Assembly: GCA_033032865.1 (NCBI GenBank)
Contig: JAWHQI010000068.1
Location: 4,650,001 to 4,714,000 of the forward strand
From: Dactylorhiza incarnata
Lineage: Eukaryota > Streptophyta > Magnoliopsida > Asparagales > Orchidaceae
Reading direction: 5' to 3'
Length of the DNA: 64,000 nucleotides
Shown in pieces: positions 45,583 through 57,840 of the stretch. Both the position numbers and the translations under genes were made by a program. Position 1 is the first letter of the stretch, and each line of letters opens with the position of its first letter. Under the pieces are notes generated by a model. That model ran no database searches and was not told the origin of the DNA. It was given only the letters and a program-made list of their open reading frames with translations.

Positions 45583-47122
45583 TGATGCGATTATGACAAG
45601 AGCACCGGTCGTACCAGAAATAAGAGTTGGGAGAGACTCCCCGAATATCATTCTCAAATAACTGCAAGTTGCGGTGCTTGACTTTCTCATTAGGGAAATC
45701 AGTTATAAAGAATTCCATGGTTTGAAAAATGGGGGGGGGGGGTTTGATTTGGGTTTCCGAGTTTAACAACAATAAAAGGAAAATGCGGGCCGAGAGCACT
45801 ACTTCGCTTGGCGAGATGAAGTGCAGGCCGCAATGTCGTGCTTCGGTAAGAGGAATGGACGGAATGCAGACGGAGGGAGTGATCTCTATTGCGAGAATGA
45901 GGGTCGCAAACACCTCTTCGACCTCTCACCTCTAGCTTTTGATAGAGTGGCTCAGTTAGTACGTGTATGGGGTGGACGTGAAATGGAGGCGGTGCGCATC
46001 ACAACATAACATCAAAGTAGAGAAAATAGCTAGGCATGCTTTCATTCATAGACAAAAAAGAGCATTCTAGGTTCATTACAAGTGTTTAGGAGCACATCAC
46101 ACAAATAGACAACGGAGAGAGTGAACCACAAGAAGAAAAGTATCGCCATGGGTCGTGGCCGGAATGGTCGGTTGCCTAGCCGCGTCCGAGCTCAATCTGT
46201 GGTTGCTTCCGGGATCTAGAGCTTGTCACTACCTCTGACTTTCTCCGTCTTCTTCCCTAGTGTAGGTTCCTTCTTCTTACTAAATGGAGTATGCCAAACC
46301 TTGATGCTGGTTGTAGATGGCCGGGAAGGCTTCCAGATCCTTGGATGAGGCTTAGAATCACCGAAGAACACTTCCCAAGTGGAGGAGATGGATGGGGTGA
46401 CGGAAATGGCGGAGCTGGAATGAAAGTGTCAGGCTCGGTCTAAATTCTTGAGGAAGTGCGAATCCTGCAGCTTTTATAGTAAACAGTCAGAAAATTGGTC
46501 ACGCACGGTCGAACGCACAAACGTGCGTGGACCGTGCATTATTTATGAAGCAGCTAGCTCAGGAAGACGAAGCTGACCGCCCGTGCATTTTACTCATGCA
46601 CGGTCAAAGCCGACCGTGTGTAAAAACGCACGGGAAAATTCCGAAAGTCAGAATTTCAGCTTGCCAGAGAAGCTCGTGCATTTTACTCATGCACAGGAAA
46701 ATCAACTGTGTGTGAACAAAATGCACGAGCAAATCCAGATCACCATTTTGAACCTCAGAAGACTGCGCATGATCGGAGCAATCGTGTGTCAAGAAAATGC
46801 ATGACCGTGCGATTCATGCAGACATGAAATCTGGGCAAACATGGATGAACCGTCCGCCTGCACAACACTCAACACCGGAAGCACACAACTTGGAATACCC
46901 CTCCAGGTCAATCTAGAAATAAAAAAAGGGGTTAGGGAGCACCATGTCCTTACCCCGAATGACATGAAGAGCAAATGCACCCCAAAATGGGCATAAACAG
47001 TGCACATAGCGTGGAAGTGAATACAAGTGATATACAAGCAATATTAACTTGAATAAGACGTGCACAAGAGTGAAAACCAGCCCGGATGAGTCCTTAAAAT
47101 AGTATAAATATTGGACTCATTA
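45583..47122 (-). repeat. 5' LTR of A2 (1540 bp)
   Basis: Pairs with 39698-41234. TATA (minus) at 46471-46479. Short ORFs such as 46527-46715 are duplicated with the LTR and are not genes. Confidence 0.92.
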
Positions 47123-50100
47123 GAGCTATGATGGGCTGAACCCCAAAACACCCTTTCCAAGGCACTTACTATTATTGATAACTACCCATGAGCATACCCC
47201 TCTCACCATTACACTTATTAACCCTAAGTGTGTTTTATTCCACTCCAAGGGAATGACAATCATTCATCGATCCCCAAGCACACTCTTGCCTCCTAGTCAA
47301 CTAGACTTCTTACACCCACTTTCCTTTGGCGGCCCCTCCCAAATCCAACCAGTCTGAGTGCACCAACTTCCTTAATTTCCCATTTAAAACCTACATGTTT
47401 ATCCTCATTCAGCCCTTTCACTATATGCAAACCACTTGAACTATATGATGTATAAAAAGTGAAAGACTCCCAATGCTCATCCAATGACCCAAGATTATTA
47501 TTGGGGGTGTGTTATGACATTTTAGACTATCTCCAGAAATTCATAATTTTCCTAATTTATTTGGCATTTATTATATTTTTTTCAAAATCTGGGAACCGAT
47601 GACTTTCAAGATAAAGTATGGTTTTCTGATAAGGTATGACCTTGATAAAACTTATACAGCTATATTTCATCAAGATAACAACCTCATATGAAATTCATAA
47701 ATTTCCAAAAAGGTTTTGACCTCCAAATAAAATATTGATTAATTTATCAAAATCATAGGTTTACAAAGGAAGTACCAAAAATCCTCATTCAAAAATTACA
47801 AGAAAATTATTAGATGACTAGGGTGATCAGAAAAGTTGACTGGATGAGTTTCATAATTTTCCAGATTCATTTGACTATATAAATCCTTTATTTAAATAAA
47901 CCAATCCAAGGGCACTTTGTGAAGAGAACCACATAAAAACTCCTCCAAACATTATACTAAAATTTACAGATACTATTCTTGCCCTAAAAAGTTCTCTGAC
48001 CAAGTTTCACGATTTTCTAGTGAGTATAAATCTATAAATTAATTTTCTTACAACTAGGGCAAATTTTGGGGTTATGAATGAAGTACTATATATATCAATC
48101 CAAAATTCATAACAAAATAATCAGAGAATGATATCATCCATATAATAAGCAACAATAAGAAAGTGCCCTAATTGATTCTTAATTAATTCAAAGGGGACAA
48201 ATGTTCCAAATAATTCCAGGTAAATTATCTAGGGCATAATACCACCCTATGAACCTCTCTACCAGGTTTCAAGTCAATCCGATGATATACGACCCCATGT
48301 CCTTCAATATGTTCAATATACAGCCCCAAGGTTTGAACCAGGTTCTAGGGCACATCCACCCCAAACCACCCAAAAACACTTGTGAGGGTGTTTTGTGTGA
48401 TAATAAATCAGTGGCCCAAGTTTCATCACTTTTGGATGAGGTTTGACCACTCAACCCATCAAGTGCACTTTTGATCTAATATACCATAGTTTGACCAAAT
48501 TAGGGTTACTTAATTACCCCACCAAATCAATCCCAAATGGGATGAAACTTTTACCAGAGTCATGGCATGACCCTAAAAACCACCCACCAAAATTTGGAAG
48601 GGTTTAAAGGTCTCTAGGCCCTAAAATTAATTCGTACATGAATTATTAAATTTCTACAAAAACTATAGAAGAAGGTCCTCCAAAAATTATCATTTTTAGA
48701 TATGTTGAGGGTAAGGGCAAATCTAGCTTATGCTCCAAATTTCAAAGCATTTGGATGTTTGGATTAGTGGGGGCACTCAAATCAATCTCTGGTCAACCCT
48801 ATGTACAGGTTTCACCGTTTTGAGTGCTGTAGTCAAACCAGTGGGCCAAATTGGCTCAAATCAATTTTAAAATAAACTAGACATAAAGATCTACAACTTT
48901 TGTCTCTGGCCATTTTTCCTGATACAGAATCTAAAGGTTCAATTTTCAGTTTCAAAAACGTGTATTTCTAGGGGAAAATATGACGTTAATTAACCATAAA
49001 ATTAATAATCTATCTAAATAGAGGGCATCGGTTCATCTTCTTCAATCAGCTAAAGACCATGATCGACCCATCTTGTACCAACTTGGGAGGTGATTTTCCA
49101 ACCACATATACCCTCTCTCGGTCGACCAATGCCTCCACCACCTTCGTTGAGGTGGCGACCGACGATGTAGGGTAGTTGGCCGGCCGAAGGCGGCCGGAAT
49201 CGGGGATTTGAACAAGAGAAGAAAAGCTTGAACTCAAGCTTTTGGCCATGCCGATCCAAGATTAATTGGCCCCAAATATAGCGGCTAAAATGATGAGATC
49301 TATCCACTAAGAAATAGATGAGAGGAGAGGACCTGAGTGGTGGCTTGTAGCCGTGCTGATCATCGGTCCGCCATGGTTGGTCCAGAGCTCTTGGGTGCCA
49401 TGTCGATGGGTGCTTAGATGGTAGAGTTCTTCTGGAAAGTGGGGAAAAATCCTTCTCTTCACCCCTTCAGGCCTTTATAGAGCCAATTCAGGGAGGGGAG
49501 GAGGTGAAGCTTGGGATTCCTCTATTAACAGCATTCATGGTGAAAATTTTGGCCATGCCCAAAGGTCACCAAATACATCCTCCTTAAGAGTTGGAAAACC
49601 TCTTAATCTTCCCCTAATTGATAGGGGGAATGGATCTCCATCAATTGAGAGGACTTTTGGCCTCCCTTGGCCATGAATTTGGCAACCAAAGTGAGTCTCG
49701 TCCGCCTCCCATCAATTGCGCTACCGCTGGCGCTAGGGCTAGCGCCAGCGCTAACATCTCAACGACATAACGCTTATCGGTTTGTCCTCTACCGCTAGCC
49801 CTAGTCGTAGCGCCTTGCATTAGCACTAGCGTCTGTACTAGCGCCAGCGCGTGCACTAGCATCTCGATGGTGTACGGTTCATCTTAGCGGTTCAGAGCTC
49901 GTCTCGACGGTCTGGCTAAACCACTACTAACGCCAGCGCTAGCCGCTAACGTCGGCACTAGCGCCACATTCAATACACCCCTTTATTTCTATGGTTGGAT
50001 AATTGGGGTGTTATGAGGGGACCCCCTTACTGGGTTAGTCATGTCATGGTGGAGTCATGGGTCATGGTGATGCCCTAAATCCAACCCTAGGCTTGGTAAC

Positions 50101-50176
50101 TGGAAATTAGTATCTGCAGACCATGATGATTTTCGCCTCGAGCCTAAGCTCTTATGATCTCTTCGCGCATCCTAGT

Positions 50177-50205
50177 GTTTTGTCATGACCTAGTCATGAC
50201 AAAAC
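50177..50205. repeat. Conserved hairpin in right LTR of G
   Basis: 13-bp perfect arms GTTTTGTCATGAC/GTCATGACAAAAC with spacer CTA, the third copy of the hairpin in the window. Confidence 0.88.
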
Positions 50206-50240
50206 TGTCCTACGGGTCTAGTTGTTTGGGGGATGTTACA

Positions 50241-51405
50241 CGCTGAGCTCGAGCGGTCTCTAAGCGCTGGGCGGTCTCTCCGAGCCCGGGCGATCTCCCA
50301 TCGCTCGGGTGATCTCACCAGCTCCCCAATCTCGGGCGGTCTCCCACCACCCGGGCGCCCTCCCACCGCCCAGGAGATCTCGCCAGCTCACCGAGCCCGG
50401 GCGGTCTCTAATCGCCGGGCGGTCTCGCCGAGTCTGGGCGATCTCGCTTCTGCCGGCCACTCATGACTCAGGCAACCCATTTTTCCTGGCCCTGCCCATT
50501 CCAACAGGTCCCGCGCCTATAAATAGAGGGGCAGTAGTACCAGTTTGGAGGACTTCAGAGTTTCCAGCCCCCAACCTGTGACTTGAACGATCTCATGTTT
50601 TGAGACCGCGATGAGCTCTCCCCCTTGTTTGGGCGATCTCCCACATGTTGAACGATCTCCCTCGGCGACCTCTTTTCTGCTCGCAACCATCTCTTTTCTC
50701 CCTCTCTTACTCCTTCACTTGTGGCTCAAAGTAATCGACCACCCAACAGTTTTCCCCCTCATCCTTCTCCAGCTTTAGCAAGTGTGGACCTGGTATATTT
50801 TTGGTTCGAACAGTACCTCTCATGTTATGTTATCTTATAAGGATGTTTTCAACTACATGGGCAGGGAAGCAACGGAGCTCAATTTGAACACCTATCCTTG
50901 CCTAGCTTTAGTAGTGGACTGTCTCTCCCGACCTTTCTCAATCCTTACCTATAAGTTCCACGACCTAATATTAATCAGGATCCTAGTCACTAGTGGACCT
51001 CTTCATATGTCCTGTCATATCGACGTCAAATTCCAATTTGATAGTTTTGCTAAGCGCACCCCAACCTCCACAACTAGTGTATTCCACTACTGGTTAACTC
51101 GTCGATCAACAATGCACATGTATATACCAAAGGGTTAGCACCTTCAGGAGTGGTGACCATAAGGGAGGGGTCTAAATCTAACATTTCAGTTTGTACTATT
51201 TGCAGACCGACGACCTTTACTCAAATCCACATGTCCTAAAAGGGTGACTATTTGAATCCTAATTAAGAATGAGTTGATTATAGTTACAGAAGTGGTAGTT
51301 TACCCACATTCAGATTTATAATTTTTATTTCACCGAACAAATGTATTTGGGCCAATTTAATTAATTCATATAAACCCGGTGAGACTAGATTTGAACATGA
51401 GGTAG
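50241..51405 (+). other. Orphan block with GC-rich decamer array and TATA box
   Basis: It starts directly after G's LTR end. From 50250 to 50450 there are about ten copies of (G/C)GGGCG(G/A)TCTC variants, then TATAAATAG at 50518, and further GCGATCTC/ACGATCTC copies at about 50587-50665. The arrangement, repeats upstream of a TATA box, looks like the U3-R part of another LTR, but no partner copy is in the window. The 118-residue ORF at 50782-51138 has no motif I recognise. Element I's missing 5' LTR is one possible identity. Confidence 0.45.
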
Positions 51406-52180
51406 CTTTTTTCACATGCCAATAATTTCAAGAAAATTTCCAGATGTTCATAATGATATCAAAAGTCAATATACAAATTTCTATAACATTCCAGCAACAA
51501 TAATTCAATATATCAAATTTTCAAGTTATAATCTAAGATTCTACATTGTGAAGGAACTATGATGTCTTCTCAATGAATAAATTTAACAAAATTTCCAGAG
51601 ATTCATATTGCTATAAAAAATATATGTACAAATTTCTATAACATTCCAATGTCAATAATTCAAGATATAAATTTCTCAAGTTATAAGTCCAAGTTCTACA
51701 TTGTTAGTGAAGTATGATATCCTCTCAATAAATAAATCTAACAAATTTCCAGAGGCTCATTTTGCTATCAAAAGTCTATGTACAAATTTCTATTGCATTC
51801 CAGTGTCAATAGTTCAAAATATAAATTTCTCAAGTTATAACCCCAAGTTCTACATTATGAAGGAAGTATGATGTCCTCTCAATAAAAAAATCTAACAAAA
51901 TTTCCAGAGGTTCATATTGCTATCAAAAGTCTATATACAAATTTCTATCGCATTCCATTATAAATAATTCAAGATATAAATTTCTCAAGTTATAACCCCA
52001 AGTTCTACATTGTGAAGGAAGTATGATGTCTTCTCAATAAATAAACCTAGCAAAATTTCCAGAGGTTTATATTGCTATCAAAAGTCTATGTACAAATTTC
52101 CATAGGATTCCAGTGTCAATAATTCAAGATATAAATTTCTCAAGTTAAAACTCCATGTTCTACATTGTGAAGGAAGTACC
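51406..52180. repeat. Tandem array, about five 154-155 bp units
   Basis: The phrase GATGTC(T/C)TCTCAAT(A/G)AATAAA recurs at 51561, 51716, 51870 and 52025, spacing 154-155 bp, with TTCTACATTGTGAAGG just before each. Each unit also contains TTTCCAGAGGTTCATATTGC and TATAAATTTCTCAAG. The units are diverged by several per cent. The array is within LTR F. Confidence 0.88.
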
Positions 52181-53683
52181 ATTAATAAGCAACAATAAAT
52201 TCCATAAAAATTTCCAAGGGATTCAGATGATCTCATAAACCCAAATACCCAATTTCACGAAATTGTGAATTCATTAACTTACCTAAAGGTGGTGTGAGGC
52301 AAATTGGGGGTAATTGAATAATCAATGAATAAGAGTCTATATTATTTCTAAAAACACCAAAAATCTACAAAGTGTAATCTCACTCTTTCAATGTAAACCT
52401 GGAGTTTCATAATATTTCAGAACTTTCTGACCCTAGATTTCTCATTTATGTCAAATGTGTCATAAGTACCCAAACTCTACTTTCCTAGGGAAATCAACCC
52501 AAATGTTATTGGGTTTTCTTGAGATGGTATATCTCATAAATCAAAATGCATGTTCCAAATTTGGTAGACATTGACCAAGGTAATAAATTTATTTCAACAA
52601 AATAGCAAGTTTATAATACGTACACACTCAAATTTCCCAAGTCACCTTGGTCTTGCATGTGGCTTTCCCTCACATGCATGAACCCAAATGGGTTCAAACT
52701 TTTACTAGTGACTATTTATGGTCTAATTAATATGCCACCAAAGTTTTGGGTCAAGTTGAGTTGAATTATACATGTTGTTTTAGATCTACATTTTGTGCTA
52801 TATGCACACCAAAAATTTCCCCATTGCATGCATGTGGAATTCCTTCACATACACAAATCCAATCGGTCCCAAATTTATACCAGAGGTCTATAGTGACCGA
52901 CATTGTCATCTATCAAAATTTGGGGTCATTTGGTGTTGTCTAGCCATGTATACAACAAATACATGATTTATCAAATCATTGTAAAAATTATGGGAAGATG
53001 TTTCCTAAAAGCTATGATTTTTGGACAGAGGGTAAAAATAGGTAATATATGTCTATGGTTAAAATTTCAGCCCTATTCACCCATTAATTGTAGAGATATA
53101 CTCAAAATACTCTCCGTGCTATAAGCACAACATTTCATATGCTAGACAAAACTTGCATGTTGAAAATATGAACTTGCATAGCTTCAATTGGTCCAAAAGT
53201 TTGTAGAGAGACTTGTATTGTCCTTATTGACCTTCCAATGAAGATTTGATGGATTTTGAGTTCATAAAACTCAAAAATCAACACATGCATGGATTATTAA
53301 ATATTTTCTAAGACTATAGGAAAATGTTGTCCACAAATTATCATTTTTGGACAGGAGGTGTATTTAGAGTACATGCATGCATGCACAAAATTTCAACCTC
53401 ATACCATTAACCATATAAACATTATTCTAATAATTTGGGATGTCCCCTCCTAGGGACCAGTCCCACTAAAACTGCCCTAGAGGGGGTTGTAAGGCACCAA
53501 ATATCTCAATTCATAATTAAAGTAGACCTAAGGGGCTACATTTTTTATGTTGATCACTTAGCCTAGATTAGGCTCTAAGATACATAAAAATCCATTTGAA
53601 AATGTCTGTCCAGTGTGTGACAAAACACAATCATTTAATTAACTATAATACATTTAATTCATCACTACACGCATCTTGAAGCA

Positions 53684-55024
53684 TGATGCGATAATTTCGG
53701 CAAGTGCACCGGTCGCGCAAGTAATAAATGTTGGGAATAGAATCCCCGAGTGTCGGTCTCTTGAGGAATGCAGGTTGGGTGAACGAAATGCGTTGTGTGA
53801 CAATTGTTACACAAGCGGGAACAAACACGAAAAGTGGAGTTTTGATTTGGGTTTCCTACTGTTAACAGCAATAGAAGAAATGCGGGTCGAAATCACCGCT
53901 TCGCAAGGCGAGATGGGTGCAACGGCCGCAATGCCGAGGTTCGTGAGGCGGATGGACGGTGCGTATGGTCTCTAGTGCGGAAAGTGAGGGTCGCAAACAA
54001 CTCTTCACAACTTGCCGCTAGCTCTTGCTAACGCGAATCGAACACGATGTGTGCGTGCGTGAGTGAGTGAGCGCGTGGAGGTGAAGCAAATCACAAACAT
54101 TCATTGGAGGACAGAGAAGAAATAACCATTGCATTTAAACCAAACATCATGATATTCAAGTTTAAAATGATTCGCAAAAATACAACAAATGGGAGAAGAA
54201 GAGGATAACCAATGGACGAAGACTAGCGGCCGTTCACGGCCGGAATGGCAGTTTGTCAAGCTACCTCCGGACTCGGGTGGACTGTGCTTCCGGCGTCGAG
54301 AGACTGTCACGATCTCTCCACGTGCTTCTGTCGTCTTCTACCTCAGGATTGCTATTCTCCTCACCGAACAGAAATGGAGAAGGCTTGCTTGAGTGCTTGC
54401 GGACGGTGGAGAATGCTTCCGGATGATGGAGGAATGTATAGAATGACCGGAGATGACTTCCCCTTGCGGAGAAGATGAAGGGGAGGTGTCTGGAGATGGA
54501 AATCGGCGGCGTACGGACTGGAAAACCCGCTCCCGGAAGCCCGATCATCCCTAATTCGCGAACAGGACTATATATAGGCGCTGGAATGAACAGCGCGCAC
54601 GGTCATTGGCACACGACCAGTGGTTGTGCGCACTAGCATCCTGTGATCGTGCGCCTGACTGGACGGAGCCTGAAAGGTAAGAAAATTATAAAATACAATG
54701 TTCGCACGATCAGTGGCGCACGACCAGTGGTCGTGCGCATTAGAATCAGTGATCGTGGGCTGTGTTCCTGTACAGAATTGTACCGGAAAACCCCTGCATG
54801 ACACCTGTTCCAGCACAACCACGAATCCAGCCACTGAAAGTGGCACTTAACAATGCATAGCAACTACTAAAGGAGAATAATATGAAATAACACCAAAAAC
54901 TGGCCTAAAAGTGCACCTAGCATGGAACATCAAATATGAACGAAAACATGCCTAAAGTGTAGTGCATAGACTAAATAATCGGCCTAGATGAGTCCATAAA
55001 AGTGTATATAATTGGGACTCATCA
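53684..55024 (-). repeat. 3' LTR of A3 (1341 bp)
   Basis: 105 bp shorter than its partner. About 93 bp are missing between repeated GCACGAYCAGTGGCGCACG units near 54706, and about 11 bp (gcgaatgaatt) near 53968. The TATA box (minus) is at 54568-54577. Confidence 0.93.
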
Positions 55025-56855
55025 CACCCCCAGACTTACCTGTTTGCGCGTCCCGAGCAAAATATCTCCCATGTGGACTAGAAAAAACAAAAGCTGGCGT
55101 AGTAATTGAATATGCGTAGTACCATGCGAAGTTGCTCACTCGCACTTGTAGAAATTTTAGCAGAAAATTCTTTTAAACATGCAAAGTAGATTAACATTTT
55201 CTAAATTGCGTATCTACTTATTATTATTACTCGTAATTTGAATCGTGGTGAATCCTTTGGTCACGCATAGGTGGAAAGTAGCTTGATCACTAAGTTGAAT
55301 ATTACTAAAGATCAAAGATCAAGACAACCTCCAAAGAAATCCATCAATGACGATGGCCATAAGCTTGCCCGTTCACACTCTCTCCACGACACTGGTTACG
55401 TTCAAAGTGCAAATCAATAGGACTTTAGGTTATGATTTAGGCTTAGGCTACGGTGTGGAAAACAATGATAAATGTGGGGGCTTAGCACACATAACCCAAA
55501 TGAGCTCGCAATAAAAACACTATCCCAGCACTAATAAAAATGTGTACACCACACACCCAGACTTAAACATGAACTTATGGTGGGTGTACACCGCCTATTT
55601 ACATCTCTTTGCACATTTTTTTTTCATTTCTTTTCACATTTTTTTTTCTTTTCAACTTTATAACTTTGCACAATTAATAACAAAGACAGCTATATCTTCA
55701 ATAACGCATTTCCACCACAATCACAAATATACACCGCATCAACACCCAACCTTTTTTAAATGAAAAAAAATTGCTTGAGCTCATAATTTGGTGGGCGATT
55801 AGGATAGTCATCTTGGCTTTGGCGAATTGAAGGTGGAGCTGAATCAAGAGGTGGCGGTTAGGAACAAAATGGCTAAACAAGGATAGAGTGTGTAGGAATG
55901 GTGCAAAGGCTCAACCGGGCCAACGAATGGCCTATATCCCACTTGCACAAATGAACTAACCTATACCCATGCTTCAAGAGTCGCTAGGGGCAAGTTCTTA
56001 GCCACCGAGAAAGAATGTCCTTCCTCCCGACTCGAGCAATACATCACTAGTGATCGCATACACACTCACCTACACTACCATCAGATTCTACTGGATTCAT
56101 AAATTACGAGTAGAATAAACAGTAGTCACACAATTAGAAAATTATAAAACTAAATGCACGAGAAAAAGCTAATTCTACACGAATTCTACACGTAACACGA
56201 GCACTCGACTAGGAGCACTACAAGAGTCGACATGTTACTTCACAACTCAATCATATGCCAGCACAAAAAAGAACTTTCCAATCGAACATGAAAGATTAGG
56301 TTTGACCCAAGACGCTCAAAACAAGTGAGTACGCGCTCAAGTGGGTGTAGTGATGTGCATTGAAAAAGCTGAAAATTATTGAATTTTGAAAAGTTACAAA
56401 GAAATTTGCTTTTGGTATGCAAATGAAGTGGTGCACGGGCATGCGGGTAATAAAGTTCGTTACACTCTCCCCCAGACTTATGACATATTATGCGTGGAAA
56501 TAATATAACATTACAATCACAAAACTGAAAGCTAGGAGGGAGAAGTGTTACCCAATGCTCAGAATTGAGCATACCGGAAGATTGGCGTTAATTTCGTGCA
56601 CAATCCGCAGCATCCGCCAACATGAAGTACAAAGCACACCTGCAAACGGTACAACTAAAATCAGCAAAAATAGAGAAAAACTGAATTGAAACAAGTTAGA
56701 AAAAACAAAAACAGCAAATCTGGGTTGTCTCCCAACAACGCTTTTGTTTTATGTCCTTAAGCTGGACCAAATACCTGTATTATAATTGTTTTAAGAGTGC
56801 AGAAATTAAAAAAGAGTGCATAAGAGAAAGTTTCACAGAATAAGAGATAAACAGA
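55025..56855 (-). other. Conserved non-coding region of A3
   Basis: Reverse complement of the A1 region 15226-17064 with few changes. The three PPT-like CCCAGACTTA motifs are at about 55030, 55556 and 56471. No supported gene. Confidence 0.72.
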
Positions 56856-56858
56856 ACA

Positions 56859-57840
56859 TCAGCTGTAAGCGCTTTTATGGTGCTCGTCTCCCGTAGCATG
56901 TAGGCGGGAGGTGAAGGCTTTAGGGCCAACACTAGTGTCACCCAGTGTTCCCCTAACCTCCGCCCTCTTGCCACGGAGAGCGGCAGAGCGCGCATCGCGC
57001 AAACGCTTCTCTTGTTTAAGTTTAGCAACAATCAGAGACTGCCAACGTTGAGCATTTTCAGATCCTCCTCTGATAGGAGCGGGAGGCGTCATTTCCGTCG
57101 CCGTAGTGACGACCGGATTGGCCCAAGAGATGGAACGCTTAACTCATTTATTACAGGATTCAATACAAGAAAATAATGGGACATCGTCCCGAATCACGTT
57201 TAGCTCAAAATGTTTAGGACTGCTGCCCTCCTCTCTCTTGGAATCATTGTCTCTCCAAGAGTCTACTTCTTCCTCTCTGCTTGACTGGTACTCTTCCTTT
57301 TCTCCTTCAGAAGATCCATCACCTTTCTTATCCCCTGCACAACTTAGTGATTCATCAGAAAGAAAAGGAGGATGGCAAATGGATGTTTCAGTTATAGTCT
57401 TGGGACAAGTGGGCAAAGGTATCTTATTGTGTAGGAGGACACAACCCGCAGAAAAGTCAAGGGTGGCACTGCTCTCTTTCAAGAATGGTACACCCAAGAT
57501 GGGGATGGAGTGATTCTCCCGGGGTCCTAACACTTGAAAATCAGCAACCACCACTGTCCCATCAACTATAACTTCTACATTTTTCATTTCCCCTTCTGAT
57601 TGTATGACGGTACCGTTTGCGAGCACAAGAGATTTCCGTTCCTCCGTATTAATTTCAAGTTGCAAGTTATCAACGTCTTGCAAAGCAATGACGTTGCGGG
57701 AGGAGCCAGAATCACACAAAGCCTTAGTATCTATTTTATTAATGGAGCAGGAGATCACTAACTCATGCGGATGACCCACTTCCACGTCGCCGAGACTCTT
57801 CCCTTGGTCTATTGGGTTTTTTCAGTGTTACTAGGAAGAG
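56859..57840 (-). CDS. Retropepsin-like protease of A3 (one nonsense codon)
   Basis: The minus frame contains CDSGSSRNVIALQDVDN (about 57690-57720) and PRENHSIPILGVPFLKES (about 57475-57530), an acidic linker, and after a TGA at about 57142 (CGA in A1) the basic tail ending HHKSAYS at 56859. As in A1 the frame is -1 relative to Gag at an A6 run (about 57827). Confidence 0.84.

Larger units (their letters stand above)
39698..47122 (-). mobile_element. Non-autonomous Gag-protease element A2, minus strand, 7.4 kb
   Basis: LTRs 39698-41234 (3') and 45583-47122 (5') on the minus strand; target duplication gagct is perfect (39693-39697 and 47123-47127). The plus-strand right end reads ACTCATTA where the others have ACTCATCA. 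It has the same layout as A1 and A3 (Asp PBS, Gag, protease ending HHKSAYS, non-coding region) and no RT or integrase. It is clearly diverged from A1/A3 in LTR repeats and protein, so it represents a second subfamily. Confidence 0.9.
32877..50240 (-). mobile_element. Tekay/Del-like chromovirus G, minus strand, host to A2
   Basis: A Ty3/gypsy element reading right to left: right (5') LTR 38286-50240 interrupted by A2, PBS 38272-38283, gag, protease, RT, RNase H, integrase, chromodomain, then the left (3') LTR ending at 33397. Both LTRs end ggatgttaca on the plus strand. The chromodomain after integrase (KVLWRNH, EEHTWEP, KYPDLF) and the very long LTR point to the Tekay/Del lineage. The left LTR keeps only about 520 bp. 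All ORFs carry stops, so it is inactive. Solo LTR S belongs to the same family. Confidence 0.87.
38286..50240 (-). repeat. 5' LTR of G (about 4.5 kb) split by A2
   Basis: Plus-strand ends are TGTAAGACC (38286) and GGATGTTACA (50240). A2 occupies 39698-47122; the remaining 1412 + 3113 bp (one TSD copy removed) give an LTR of about 4.5 kb, close to the 4.88 kb of solo LTR S, with which it aligns in reverse along its length. No gene is supported inside. Hairpin copy at 50177-50205. Confidence 0.88.

Noticed and set aside
46527..46804. Short ORFs repeated at 40637-40937 and 46527-46804
   Set aside because: The duplication is explained by the two LTRs of A2; frames are not conserved as proteins.
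47130..50240. Possible host intergenic region right of A2
   Set aside because: It aligns in reverse with solo LTR S and continues 38286-39697 across the A2 target duplication, so it is LTR of G.
50782..51138. 118-residue ORF as a host gene
   Set aside because: No recognisable domain, no second exon or splice structure I could support, and repeats on both sides; kept only as part of the orphan block.
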